Position numbers and translations under genes: made by a program | NCBI GenBank assembly: GCA_037127315.1 | Contig: JBBBDQ010000191.1 | Coordinates: 14,755,001-14,819,000, forward strand | Reading direction: 5' to 3' | Length of the DNA stretch: 64,000 nucleotides | Source of the DNA: Ascarosepion bandense | Lineage: Eukaryota; Mollusca; Cephalopoda; Sepiida; Sepiidae | The notes under the pieces: model-generated | Database searches by the model: none | What the model saw: only the letters and a program-made list of their open reading frames with translations | What the model was told of the DNA's origin: nothing | Part shown: positions 9,886-19,901 of the stretch, piece by piece | Numbering within the stretch: the first letter of the stretch is position 1 | Layout of the letters: each line of letters begins with the position of its first letter

Positions 9886-10188
9886 TGCGTTGTGGTGCAG
9901 TGGTTATCGGCTCGGAACGAGAAATCGGGGAGCCGAGTTCGAATTTCAGTTGAATTCCTTACATTCACTTACGCACAAATACCCTTGGGAAAGGTATTAA
10001 TTCGTTTCTCCCCTCCAGTTATGGGTTAAATAACAGGACATATTGGGTTCTATAGCCTTGGTTGGCAATCAGTCTACCGTAGAAAGTAATGGCAACCTTC
10101 TGCAGGATAACCTTCTGTCCAGTTAATCGTGTCTCTTTCCAGACATGATTGCCCAAAGCGTGTATCACGTATGGCACTTAACTGACTG
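9886..10188 (+). mobile_element. tRNA-derived SINE family A, full length
   Basis: A 303-bp element flanked by AATCAAG on both sides (9879-9885, 10189-10195). The head has an A box (TGGTGCAGTGGTTATCGGCT) and a B box (GAGTTCGAATTTC). The body contains CCAGTTATGGGTTAAATAAC, and the 3' end is CACTTAACTGACTGA with no poly(A). The only open frame (9826-10029) runs out of the SINE and is not a gene. Confidence 0.85.
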
Positions 10189-10472
10189 AATCAAGAGGAA
10201 CAATAGATAGCGATTGACATTACATTTAAATTTTTGAAGATTAAAGTTGACTGGCAAACCTTGTTCCACAAGCGAGAAGTGCGAGAAAAGGAGCATAGAA
10301 TTTAAGGTTGTATCTAGCCAGATGTATATAATTCTATAGAGAATTATATATGTGTGTGTGTGTATTGAACTGGATTTATATATATGTGTGTGTGCTGAAT
10401 TGGATTTACGTACATATACGTGTGTATGTACGTATATTTATATGTATGCCTATATATATAGGTTTACTGTAA

Positions 10473-10597
10473 ACAATTTGCCACTTTCACTGAGCAGGTT
10501 TATACTGACTTCAAAAGATTCGTGAGGACACCGTTATGATGTCGTCACTCATCAGGGCTGGATTTTTTTTAACCTGTTCAGTTAATGTGACAAATTC
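10473..10597 (-). mobile_element. Small fold-back enclosing a hammerhead-like core
   Basis: Inverted arms 10473-10500 and 10571-10597 enclose a copy of the 28.3-kb motif. CTGATGA (10555-10549), stem II GTGA/TCAC and GTC (10509-10507) are kept. GAAA has become GAAT (10521-10518) and stem I no longer pairs, so it is likely dead. The arms match the outer sequence of the 28.3-kb copy (AGTTAA.GTGACAAATTCT). Confidence 0.6.
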
Positions 10598-10723
10598 TTT
10601 GCATTAAATCTATCAACGCTCTATCTCTACTCCGATATTGAACACTTTACGTTGAAAAACCTACTTGCCAAAATAACTTTTATTAATAAAACTACTGAAA
10701 AAAAAATACAATTTTGGCGCTAA

Positions 10724-11019
10724 GTGCATTGTGGCGCTGTGGATATCGACTCGGAACGTGAGATCGGAGTGCCGAGTTCGAATTCCAGTTGAATTCCTTG
10801 CGTTCACTTACACAAAAATACCCTTGGGAAAGGTATTAATCCATCTCTTCTCTCCAGTTATGGGTTAAATAACAGGACAGATTGTATTCTATAGTCTTGG
10901 CTGGCAACCAGTCAACCGCAGAAAGCAATGGCAATCTACTACGGGATAATCAGTCAGTCATGTCTCTTTCGAGACATGATCGCTCAAGCGTGTATCGCGT
11001 ATGACACTTAACTGACTGA
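10724..11019 (+). mobile_element. tRNA-derived SINE family A
   Basis: Near full-length copy from GTGCATTGTGGCGCTGTGG to CACTTAACTGACTGA. The A box is mutated but the B box GAGTTCGAATTCC is good. No convincing target duplication was found. Confidence 0.8.
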
Positions 11020-11029
11020 CAAACATTAT

Positions 11030-12105
11030 CACAACTCAAAACTATATACGTATGTGTGTGTGATCAGACTCACCCTGAAGATATCTCTCGTATTTTATCG
11101 ACTGGATAAATCACCCTGCGTTGTACTTCGATGCCAATTTGCATCGGAGTGTACAAAACCTGCTCACAAACGACAGAAATCGATAGAAACCGAACCGTGT
11201 TTTTAATACATTTCGTCATTTATTCAAGTACAGTTTCGATGTAGGTAGGTGACACTAGGGGTAACTTCACTGCTACGACAAACTGTTGAACCCGATCATT
11301 CCTTCAGTTAGTGAGAACTCCGACCCTTTCCCAACACCTTACTACCCATCTCTGCTTCACGACGGACCCCTTCCAATGCTGCCCATTAGTTTCCATCGAT
11401 GTCCCGTCAACCAACGAATGGCTCGAAAACTACTGACAGTTATAACTATGATTCTGCTTATATAAGCCTGTGATTGAATCTTCCTAACTTCTGGCTAAGT
11501 AACACATGATCCCAAAAGATTTTATTGATTAATTTATTTTCAGTCAACGGGTAGACGCTTTGAAGAGATCATTGCTAGAGTTTACTCTCTACGGCAGTAA
11601 TAAAACTCGGTCCAGATAAAATCAATTAGGGTCCACTTGATTTCGTGTGCATTTTCAGCATAGCAAGATTCCATTGTGCCATATGCGTCTATGTGTGTCC
11701 CCTACTTACCCTGTGTTTCTAGTTTAGGCATAGTATATGTCAGTTTGCCAGGATTTAAACTGAGCACATTCTTTAAACGAGGGCGTTATAAATTTAGCAA
11801 CGCCATACCATTGTTCATCCATGTTTTCCCATCATGCATCAGTTATAATTCCCCATCTTTTCCCTTATCCCCAAGTTTCTTGTTTCTACATAATCACATC
11901 AACTGGCAATATGTTAACAAACAACAGAAGTTTTTCTTAGTCACACATTATAGAATTTGACTCGGTATCACAATAAGCTAGTGTGCTTATTAATACTTTC
12001 AGATTGTTTCGTTGCTTCCCTTCGACTATTTTTCCCTATTTTTGTTTCTGTTTATGTTTTCCATTGCTTTCATACGGACCCTTAGCCTTACCCCGCTTTC
12101 TTGCC
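11030..12105. other. Complex sequence, no gene recognised
   Basis: Balanced composition with no repeat family identified. Short open frames (for example 11676-11960) have no recognisable motif. It lies between the SINEs and the TAAT-rich block, and may be intronic to Rx. Confidence 0.5.
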
Positions 12106-12109
12106 AGAA

Positions 12110-12660
12110 AAGATCACTATTATCAGTCAATTAGTTCCGTTTATCTCCCTTGTTAGCGCTCTTTTGTGTCCTAAGGGGCGAACGCTATGAAAGACATCGA
12201 GGCGAATGCTGGAAGCGAGCTGTGACGTGTGCTTCGTTAATCGATGTGACTCTGAGATTTCACTGGTCGATTGGCGGGACAGAAAAAAATTACCCATAAA
12301 TCCATTCGGCCTATTCTTCCTCGGTATTCTTTTTCCATTAACTACGCATTAGCGGCCGATATTGGAAAAGGCTCGTCGCTGACGGCCTTCTATTTGATTC
12401 CCTTATTTCCCCCGCTTCCAACCCATCAAGCGTTGACCATTGTATTAATATGAAGAGATAAGCGGAGTGGATAATGGAATGGCAAAACCAAATCTCGGAT
12501 AATGATTTGATTTTTGCTGCTAATAACGTCAACGCAGCGTAACAGATGAATGCGTTAATGACAATTTTAACGCTGTTGATATAGTCCATTACGGCTAGTT
12601 GTCTATTTACTGCGCTACCGCCCAAACCCTGAATACACCCATTCTTCGTCATGACCGGGT
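12110..12660. promoter_or_regulatory. Candidate conserved non-coding block 5' of the Rx last exon
   Basis: About 550 bases of complex, non-repetitive, relatively CpG-containing sequence, in sharp contrast to the repeats on both sides. It carries many homeodomain-type TAAT cores, for example GATAATGATTTG, GCTAATAACG, GCGTTAATGAC and ATTAACTACGCATTA. It lies 2.6-3.1 kb upstream of the Rx terminal exon, probably inside the last Rx intron. Short open frames on both strands (12271-12453, 12338-12652) resemble no known protein. The enhancer role is inferred from composition, position and site density only. Confidence 0.3.
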
Positions 12661-12689
12661 CGTCAACATACGTCTAACATCTTAGATTT

Positions 12690-13870
12690 CCTCAGCACTG
12701 TTTTGTTTGAGTTTAGATCTCTTTTTCACGTTTCGTTTCTTCACTTCTCGTATTGCGGATTTTTTTTTTTTTTTTTTTTTACTTTTTTTTATGCATCTTT
12801 ACTGTTTAAAGTCTCTGTTTTGTTGAATTGTTTTTTAAAGCATGATTTGCAAGTTTCTGTATTTAACAACGTGTTTTTTCCTTTCTAAAATGTTTTTTAT
12901 TGTTTTCTCTCTCTTTATTATTCTTTTTTATGCTTATCATTTTATTTTCCCCCTCCTTTTGTTATTCTTTATCTTCATGTTTTAACTTTCTTCTCTTTTT
13001 AATTCTATCTTTCTTGTTTGCTTTCTGTGTTTCTTATTTCATTATATTTCTCTATTGTTAGTTTTTTTTCCAGCGCCTAATGCTGTTTTTGTCCTTTGCT
13101 TTCTCAGTTAATTTTCACTCTATCTATTACATCCATTCATTTATGGATTTATTTTCAATTTTCATATCATTATTAATGACTTATTTGCACTGCCCAGCCG
13201 TTTTTCCTTCTAAATTCTCTATTCTTTATTCTTGCTTATACCACTTGTCTCTCTATTTTTTTTATCTTTCTCTAATATCGTTTTCCCCTTTTCTTTCTCT
13301 TTTCTTCATTTTCTCTCTTTTCTAAACTCGTGTTTCCTATTGTCTCCAATTCTACATCATTTTCTCTTTCTTTTTTTTTAACATCTCTCGATTTCTTTCT
13401 CCTGCTTTTGTTTGTCCTTTACTTTTTCTAGTCAACTTCAGTTAAGTGCCATACGTGATACTTCTCTATTCTGACGATTTCTTTCATTCTGTCTATTTTC
13501 CTGTGACTCTTTTTTTCTTTTCTTTGTTTTAGATGCTCCACTCTCTCCTACTTCTTAACTTTCTTCCACTATTTTCTCCTCTTTTTCTATCTTTTTTCTT
13601 CTTTTATTTCCTTCTTTTTTGTTCACTCCTTAATTCTTTCTGTCTTTCTACCTCTTATACGCCCTTTGACTTCTTTCTTTTTCTTTTACAGTATATTTTT
13701 CTTTTAATCTGTTCTTCTAGCTACCTCACTTCATTAAAAATTTTTTGTTCCTATCTTTATCTTAATCATTTTGTTCCAACCAGTTCACTTTTAATTTTTC
13801 TACCTTCTTTTATCTGCACTTTCTCTTTCTTTATTTATTTCTTTCATTTCTCATAATACAGTACATAGTA
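12690..13870. repeat. 1.2-kb polypyrimidine tract
   Basis: The plus strand is almost entirely T and C for about 1.2 kb, with purines rare and scattered. It yields phenylalanine/leucine/serine-rich open frames (13080-13325, 13533-13856) that are artefacts. On the Rx sense (minus) strand it would be a long polypurine run in pre-mRNA. Confidence 0.8.
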
Positions 13871-13874
13871 ACCC

Positions 13875-15400
13875 TTTCCCTTGCCGCCCATCCTTTCTTT
13901 AACTCACCTTGTGCATTACACTCGTAAAACCATTGATTCGTTTGCCTATTTTCGTTCGCACATACATAATTCAATATTAGCCATTCGCGCAACTTTATAG
14001 GCTCTAACAAAATCAGTTTGATTTTCTCAGATATTAATTTCCCTTGTATCCGCCTAATCGTGAACAGGTATAAGCGCCTATGTATCTACAAGCCACGGAG
14101 TTTTCGTGTATTTTTCTCAGTACGTTTGTTCATGCATGTATCTGCCCAACAACAAATGTATGTAAGTTACTGAAATGTGCATACCGATGAATTAGCATGT
14201 TATGTACTCCTACAATATATTTTTAATGCAAACTTGGGTTTGGGATGTCACTGTAGGTAGTATTAAGTGTTAGTTCCTTTGATATTAAATTAGGTGTATT
14301 TGTCTTGTCTTTGTATCAGTTACAGAAAAAGTACTCAGTGTAAGCATATGCCAGACGCACATTGGACATAGGAGAAAGTGTGAAATTATGAATAGAACAT
14401 TGTTGATTTTATCTCTGTTTCAAGTGATATCTGTGAAGTGAGGCTACCAGTTGAGTAAAAAAGAATAAAATAATACGTAAATAATTTAATACCTTTGGAT
14501 TCAAGTGACAACAAACCGAATGTTGAGGATTTCCGGTCGTGGGTCAATATTAACGAGCAGAAGTGGACTGAGCAAAATTCTGAACAACGTTTGACGGAAA
14601 CCAACTATCCCTCAAGGTAATACTGGTGTCGTCCGTTAGAGTTGCCAGTCAAGTGTCGGAATTGCCGGAGGGTGTGTGTGTGTGTGTGTGTGAGAGAGAG
14701 ACAGAGAGAGAGAGAGACAGAGCGCTTCCGTTGGTTGAAGAGAACAGCAGCTGATCTCTCACTCTGAATCATCAAAGTGGAAAAAGTTGTCTCTTGTGTC
14801 ACCTACCTACATACCGAGACCGTGCAAGAGAATCTTTAAAATAAGCAAATATATTGGAAACAGTGTTCTAGTTTTCAGTTGGTACCGTGATTTTTATTTT
14901 CATCTTTCGATTTCATATGAGCTTGCAGTGGACCTTTCCCAGTTTTTGTGCACATTAACGCAAGCCATAAAAATAGACATGTAACGTTGGCTAGTCATTG
15001 TCCGGTCGGTGAAAAACCGAGAGAGGGTCTCGTTTTATACTTAGAAAAACAAATATACATCAAATGAATCTGATGTCTTCTTTGATGTATACCTCTGTTT
15101 ATTTACACACACATACACACATATATGCATTGAGTGTGTTAAGACATCATTGTTTTTTATAATAAATATTTGACTAAAGTCCTAGAACTTTGTTTAAAAC
15201 TTTTTGTTTAACTTTTCTATGTTATCGGATCCTTTTTTTTAATTTGAAAGGTGTCTGCGTACTTTAGGCTTTGACAAGTCCTTATCAAAAAGTCTTTTTT
15301 TTTATGTGTCAGTTGCATCTTTTATCAAATATCACATCTTCACGAGTCATGTCGGTTTTTATTTACCGGATCTTCACAGTTCATTTTGTCACGATGGTTT
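13875..15400. other. Unassigned region with a GT/GA repeat
   Basis: Contains a (GT)n(GA)n tract (14671-14722) inside a more complex block (14590-15030) with some CpG, such as GGTCGGTGAAAAACCGAGAG. No protein or RNA family was recognised on either strand. Confidence 0.45.
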
Positions 15401-15422
15401 TATATATATATATATATACATA

Positions 15423-15803
15423 CACTACCGGCCATAATTATTAGGCCACCCCAGTATTTTAAAAATGATGAATTTCATACTATTTTTTAGTATTTATTGC
15501 CAACTGAATAATTGTAAATGAAAATAGAATAGTTCTTTTGTTAATACTGCACAATAACATGTGCATCAAATGAATTTGTAAATATTTAATAATTACCTCT
15601 ATTGCAGTTTCATCAATGAAAGAATGAAGAAAATTTAGGGTGATTCAGACGAGTTCATCTTTGCTTCTTTGCCTTGTAAAATTTTGCAAAGTAATAATAA
15701 AAGAACCATTCTATTTTCATTTGGAAATAAATACTAACAATAGTATGAAATACATCATTTCTTTTAAAAAACTAGGGTGGCCTAATAATTGTGGCCGGTA
15801 GTG
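15423..15803. mobile_element. Tc1-type MITE
   Basis: A 381-bp non-coding element with terminal inverted repeats: CACTACCGGCCATAATTATT then AGGCCACCC on the left, and its complement GGGTGGCCTAATAATT then GTGGCCGGTAGTG on the right. The CACTACCGG start and TA at the left border fit Tc1-like elements. Inner inverted similarity (TTTCATACTATT / AATAGTATGAAA) extends the arms. There is no transposase. Confidence 0.8.
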
Positions 15804-15807
<4 letters not shown>

Positions 15808-15835
<28 letters not shown>

Positions 15836-15836
15836 G
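15808..15836. repeat. (TA)n microsatellite
   Basis: TA array immediately after the Tc1-type MITE. The sequence 15840-16290 has no recognised gene despite open frames. Confidence 0.9.
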
Positions 15837-16289
15837 TGAGAGTTTTTATGATCACTATACGGCTATTTTTATGAAGTGGTTAAAGCCATGCATTATTGTT
15901 TGCTGGATATTTTTACATTGGCTTGTTAAATTTTTCTGTTTTGAGATTTATTCACTTTTCATTGGCCAGAAAATGTTTCACACTCACTCGCAAAATTTGC
16001 TTTCGTATTTTTTCATTAAAATTGTTTCAAGTGGTTTTGATCCAATTTTTCATGTGTGCAATTTTACTTTTTATTAATAAGAAATATAACACGGGTCATA
16101 AAGTTTCGTTTGTTTTCTGTTCAGTCGGAATCCAGAATTACTATTTTTCGCAATGGCTCACGAATTTTGTTTTTAGTATTTTTTTTTTCTCAAAATATTT
16201 TCAGCGATTTGGTCTGTAATCTTACTGGCGCTTGTTATTTGATACATTCAACTATATTCAAACAAAACATACCGCGATAGAGACAAAAA

Positions 16290-17430
16290 TGGTACCAACA
16301 TATGGAACACTCACAATAGCATATCTCGAGAAAAAAACGTCTACAACCAAATAGAACACGAATATGAGGATAACACAAACACAGAATTCACTAAATCATT
16401 GAAAATATATCTAGATTATATTATCTTTTGGAGATCAGCATGGGGAGATATAAATAAACTACACAATCTACTTCAAAACTTATACATAAAAATTAAGTTC
16501 ACACTAGTATATAGCTATAATAAATTGGCATTCATAGACATGCTCATAAAAAAATCAATTACATCACAGACATTTACTATAAACCCACAGATAACCCACA
16601 ATACTTCATTTCAAGAAACACGACCCTAAATGTTATCTAAAATCTATCACATGCTCCCTTGAACGACAAATTTGCACAATAGTAACAGACAAACCCCTTC
16701 GTAAAATAAGCCTAGAGGAACTACAAAAAACACTACAAATAAGAAATTACTCCACTTCCCTGATAAACAATTGTTTCGAACTGGCAGAAGAAATACTATT
16801 AGAATCACTACGGAATAAAAAAAAATCATAAAAAGAAAGCATTCTTGCATAGACCTCTACAGAAAAAAAAAGCAACCCAGAATTATTTTCAAAGATAAAA
16901 AGGCACCTAGAATTACTCGACAAAAATGATAAAATAAAATAAATTCTAAAGACAACTAAAATAATTAAAAGCAAACACCAACCCCAAAATTTAAGAAACA
17001 TACTAACCTCATCAAAATTCGAGCAACATTCAAAACAGGGGGTTACAAAATGCAACAAGAAAAAGTGTGGGAGTCTGCAACATAATAATAGAAGGAAATC
17101 ACTTAAGATTTAAAAACACATTTGCATTCGAAATAAAAAATGAATCTGAGCTGCAACTCTAAAAACGTAATTTATGTTCCGAAATGCGATGAATGTGCAA
17201 AAATATAAGTGGGGCGACACAAGGCCTGAATAAAAGTGTATCCTCGAACATTAAACTAGCCAATGACAGGAAATTGTACGTTTCCCAACATTTACGCTAA
17301 TGTAGTGGAGGTAAATTTAGAATAATGTCTATCTACCAAAATGCAGATTATGACACGCTCGTGATGCAGGAAAAATATTTATAAAAATATACACGCCTTT
17401 CTTTAACAAACCAATATGAAAAACTGACAC
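16290..17430 (+). pseudogene. Penelope-like retroelement, RT C-terminus and GIY-YIG region
   Basis: Readable Penelope-type RT sequence: LDYIIFW, LHNLLQNLYIKIKFTLVYS, NKLAFIDMLIKKS, then RRICTIVTDKPLRKISLEEL and FELAEEILLES across frames (16390-16800). Next comes the linker KCNKKKCG, IIEGNHLRFKNTFAFEIK (17030-17140). A degraded GIY-YIG endonuclease region follows (YVPKCDECA, IKLANDRKLYVSQHLR), ending YTPFFNKPI near 17405. Penelope-like elements pair an RT with this nuclease. Several stops and frameshifts occur. The catalytic RT half and N-terminus are missing. Confidence 0.75.
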
Positions 17431-17713
17431 ACATACACACTAAATTAAAAGAGAATATATATATATATATGTGGGGCGACACAAGGACTGAATCCGAACA
17501 GATATAACATTAAACTAGCCAATAACAGGAAATTGTACGTTTCCCAACATTTACGCTAATGTAGCGGAGGCAAATTTAGAGTAATGCCTATCTACCAAAA
17601 TGCAGATTATGACACGCTCGTGATGCAGGAAGAAATATTTATAAAAAAAATACACGCCTTTCTTTAACAAACCAATATGAAAAACTGACACACATACACA
17701 CTAAATTAAAAGA

Positions 17714-17718
<5 letters not shown>
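17210..17718 (+). repeat. Tandem duplication of the Penelope-like 3' end
   Basis: Units 17210-17450 and 17471-17716 both run from GTGGGGCGACACAAGG to ACTAAATTAAAAGAGAATAT and a TA array. They differ by scattered substitutions. They cover the end of the nuclease region and the 3' flank. Penelope-like elements often carry such tandem partial copies (pseudo-LTRs). Confidence 0.8.

Positions 17719-17761
<43 letters not shown>
17716..17761. repeat. (TA)n microsatellite
   Basis: Ends the second Penelope-like unit. Confidence 0.9.
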
Positions 17762-17764
<3 letters not shown>

Positions 17765-17879
17765 ACTGAGTATAGAATGAGGAGAGAAAAAAGAAAAAAA
17801 CATTTTTTCCGTCCAAAACATTAATTTAAAACAGTGCTCGATATATGATGTATAGAGCAGTGAATACTTATTATAAATT

Positions 17880-18025
17880 ATGTTTTAGAACATGTACATA
17901 ATTTCTTCTATATATGTCCTCTTCCCTACAATCATATGTTTGTTTCAGTCCAAACACTGAAACAACCATATGATTGTAGGGAAGAGGACATATATAGAAG
18001 AAATTATGTACATGTTCTAAAACAT
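17880..18025. repeat. Near-perfect 59-bp palindrome arms
   Basis: 17880-17938 and 17967-18025 are essentially exact inverted repeats around a 28-base spacer. The spacer itself contains the small hairpin TGTTTCAGT...ACTGAAACA. Sequence before it (CAGTGCTCGATATATG...GAATACTTATTATAAATTA) recurs, diverged and without the palindrome, near 27830-27890. Confidence 0.85.
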
Positions 18026-18030
18026 ATAAT

Positions 18031-18035
<5 letters not shown>

Positions 18036-18087
<52 letters not shown>
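18036..18087. repeat. (TA)n between palindrome and hammerhead-like motif
   Basis: About 26 TA units; its partner on the other side of the motif is 18152-18186. Confidence 0.95.
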
Positions 18088-18090
<3 letters not shown>

Positions 18091-18150
18091 ATCCGCAGAC
18101 AGATCTGTTTCGCGTTATCACAGCTAATCAGTACGGTTAGACTCCGATTG

Positions 18151-18151
<1 letters not shown>
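18088..18151 (-). ncRNA. Hammerhead ribozyme-like motif, G8 mutated
   Basis: This is a second copy of the 42.3-kb motif. Stem I CCGTA/TGCGG is conserved and stem III is perfect (GAAACAGATCTGTC: ACAG pairs with CTGT). However, the core reads CTGATTA, changing the catalytic G8 to T, and stem II is disturbed. It is directly bracketed by (TA)n arrays at 18036-18087 and 18152-18186. It is probably inactive. Confidence 0.6.
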
Positions 18152-18190
<39 letters not shown>

Positions 18191-18799
18191 AACTACTAAA
18201 AAGTTGTAAGTTTAAAATTTTTTTTCTGGCAGTATTTACTTATTTCTATTATTATATTTGATATTTCAGACAGTCCTCGGCCTTTCATTAGAAACAAATG
18301 ATTTTAAAATTTAAATTAGAAACCTATTTCGCGAGAGCGTTCGTGGAGAGATTGTTTACATCACATGACGCAGAAAGCGACAGATTTTTTAAATATTTGT
18401 AAACGTAAGCCGATCTTTAATAATACTTATAAATTTTGTTTTAGAGAAAAACATTTTAAGTGTATCTAAAAACTGTTTAGCTATTGAAACATTTATAAAG
18501 ATTCAAAACACCTAAGTCCCTATTTAACCCTAGCCTGTGTGCATTTAATTTTAAAATCCAGTATTTTTCTTTCTTTCTGTGTGTGTGTGTGTAATTTATC
18601 GCTATACTCGTTTCGAAAAACCATCCGAGTACATGGTAATAAAAAAAAGAACGAACTAAGCACTTGAACATCAGTCAAAGTACGTAGCCCAAAGAAAAAA
18701 ACTGTTGACGAGTAACCTAAAGCAAAAAGCGCTCAATACGCAAGTAGAGCAAACAAAGTAAATGATTAACCCAGAGAGCCAACGAACCTACCAAGGTTT

Positions 18800-18975
18800 C
18801 ACCTAATTGGATCTTCTTGGATTCTGAAGAGTCTGCTTGTTGTTGATCATTTCTTTTTGATTTTTGACACGTACAATTTTGTATGTTGATTTTGGTATCA
18901 GGTCTATAGATTTCTTTACCCTGGTTGAGTTGTGGCAGGGATGTTGCAAGGTTCCCATAGCCCCCACCTTCTGAA
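18800..18975 (-). CDS. Possible internal exon, unknown protein
   Basis: On the minus strand, AAATTTATTTTCAG (18988-18975) reads as a 3' splice site before an open frame GGGYGNLATSLPQLNQGKE, IYRPDTKINIQNCTC, QKSKRNDQQQADSSESKKIQ. Possible donors are AG|GTGAAA near 18800 and GG|GTAAAG near 18920. The composition is less AT-biased and the residue mix is protein-like. I do not recognise the family, and part of the downstream sequence (GGTTCGTTGGCTCTCT) recurs at 19571, so a repeat origin is possible. Confidence 0.25.
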
Positions 18976-19399
18976 AATAAATTTCTTAACATTTTCTAGA
19001 AAATAACACTCCAAGATTTATTGTGAATTTTTGTTCTTTGGTAAAACCATCATTTCAATGATTAGGAAAAATCAGGTACGACTTAAGTAGAATGTAAAAA
19101 AGATGGCATTAATATTTTCCAGATTAAATTCAATAATGATAACTTATGTTTTTAACATGACAAAATAAAATGGTTATGGAAAAAAATGACACACTCGCCG
19201 AGTATTGGAAATAACTGGGGGAATTATTATTGTGGAAACATGAGTACAGCGAACAGTTGTAGATGTTGAACCACCGTATGTTTATCGAGAGCGGGGTAAA
19301 TCTCAGCCTGCCATGTTTGCCTAGTAATGATAAGTCATGAGCCAAGTTCAAATTCCAGTCAAGTTTTTTTTCAGTTGGAGTAGATAGACTAAACTACCA

Positions 19400-19570
19400 C
19401 CCGGTTAACACTCCACCCACGTCTATTGAACAGGTTAAGAGGCTCATCCCTTGTTCCCTATTTAGGATGTGGTTTCCGGCTTTCTCTATTTTAATCTTTT
19501 CACTCTTACGTAGCCCTCTGCACACCAGTGGCGTTACCGCCTTGCTCGGGGTGATATGATTAAAAAAAGG
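19400..19570 (+). repeat. Jockey-like LINE 3' UTR fragment
   Basis: Ends with CGCCTTGCTCGGGGTGATAT and GATTAAAA, the same 3' terminus as the LINEs at 1.1 and 48.2 kb. No coding sequence remains. Confidence 0.6.
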
Positions 19571-19596
19571 TTCGTTGGCTCTCTAGGTTAGTTATT

Positions 19597-19638
<42 letters not shown>

Positions 19639-19641
<3 letters not shown>

Positions 19642-19900
19642 TCAGTTAAATGGCATACGTGATATACGCTTGAGCGATCATATCTTGAAAGAGACATAAC
19701 TGACTAGGCAGTTTTCCCGCAGTAGGTTGCCATTACTTTCTGTCATATAGTAGTTGTCATCCAAGGCTATAGAACCCAATCTGTTCTGCTATTTAACCCA
19801 TAGCTAGAGGTAGAAACGACGGATTCATGCCTTTCTCAAGAATATTTGCATATATGTGAATGCAACGAATTCAACTGGAATTCGAACTCAGCTCTGAACA
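19639..19900 (-). mobile_element. tRNA-derived SINE family A, 5' truncated
   Basis: It begins right after a (TA)n array (19600-19638) with the reverse complement of CACTTAACTGACTG and stops within the tRNA-like head, directly against the LINE end at 19902. Confidence 0.75.
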
Positions 19901-19901
19901 C

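Noticed and set aside
13080..13856. Long F/L/S-rich open frames
   Set aside because: Products of the pyrimidine-only tract; no membrane-protein or other family pattern beyond composition.
15805..16280. Three overlapping plus-strand frames of 74-107 codons
   Set aside because: F/I-rich translations of AT-rich DNA; no motif, no supporting splice context.
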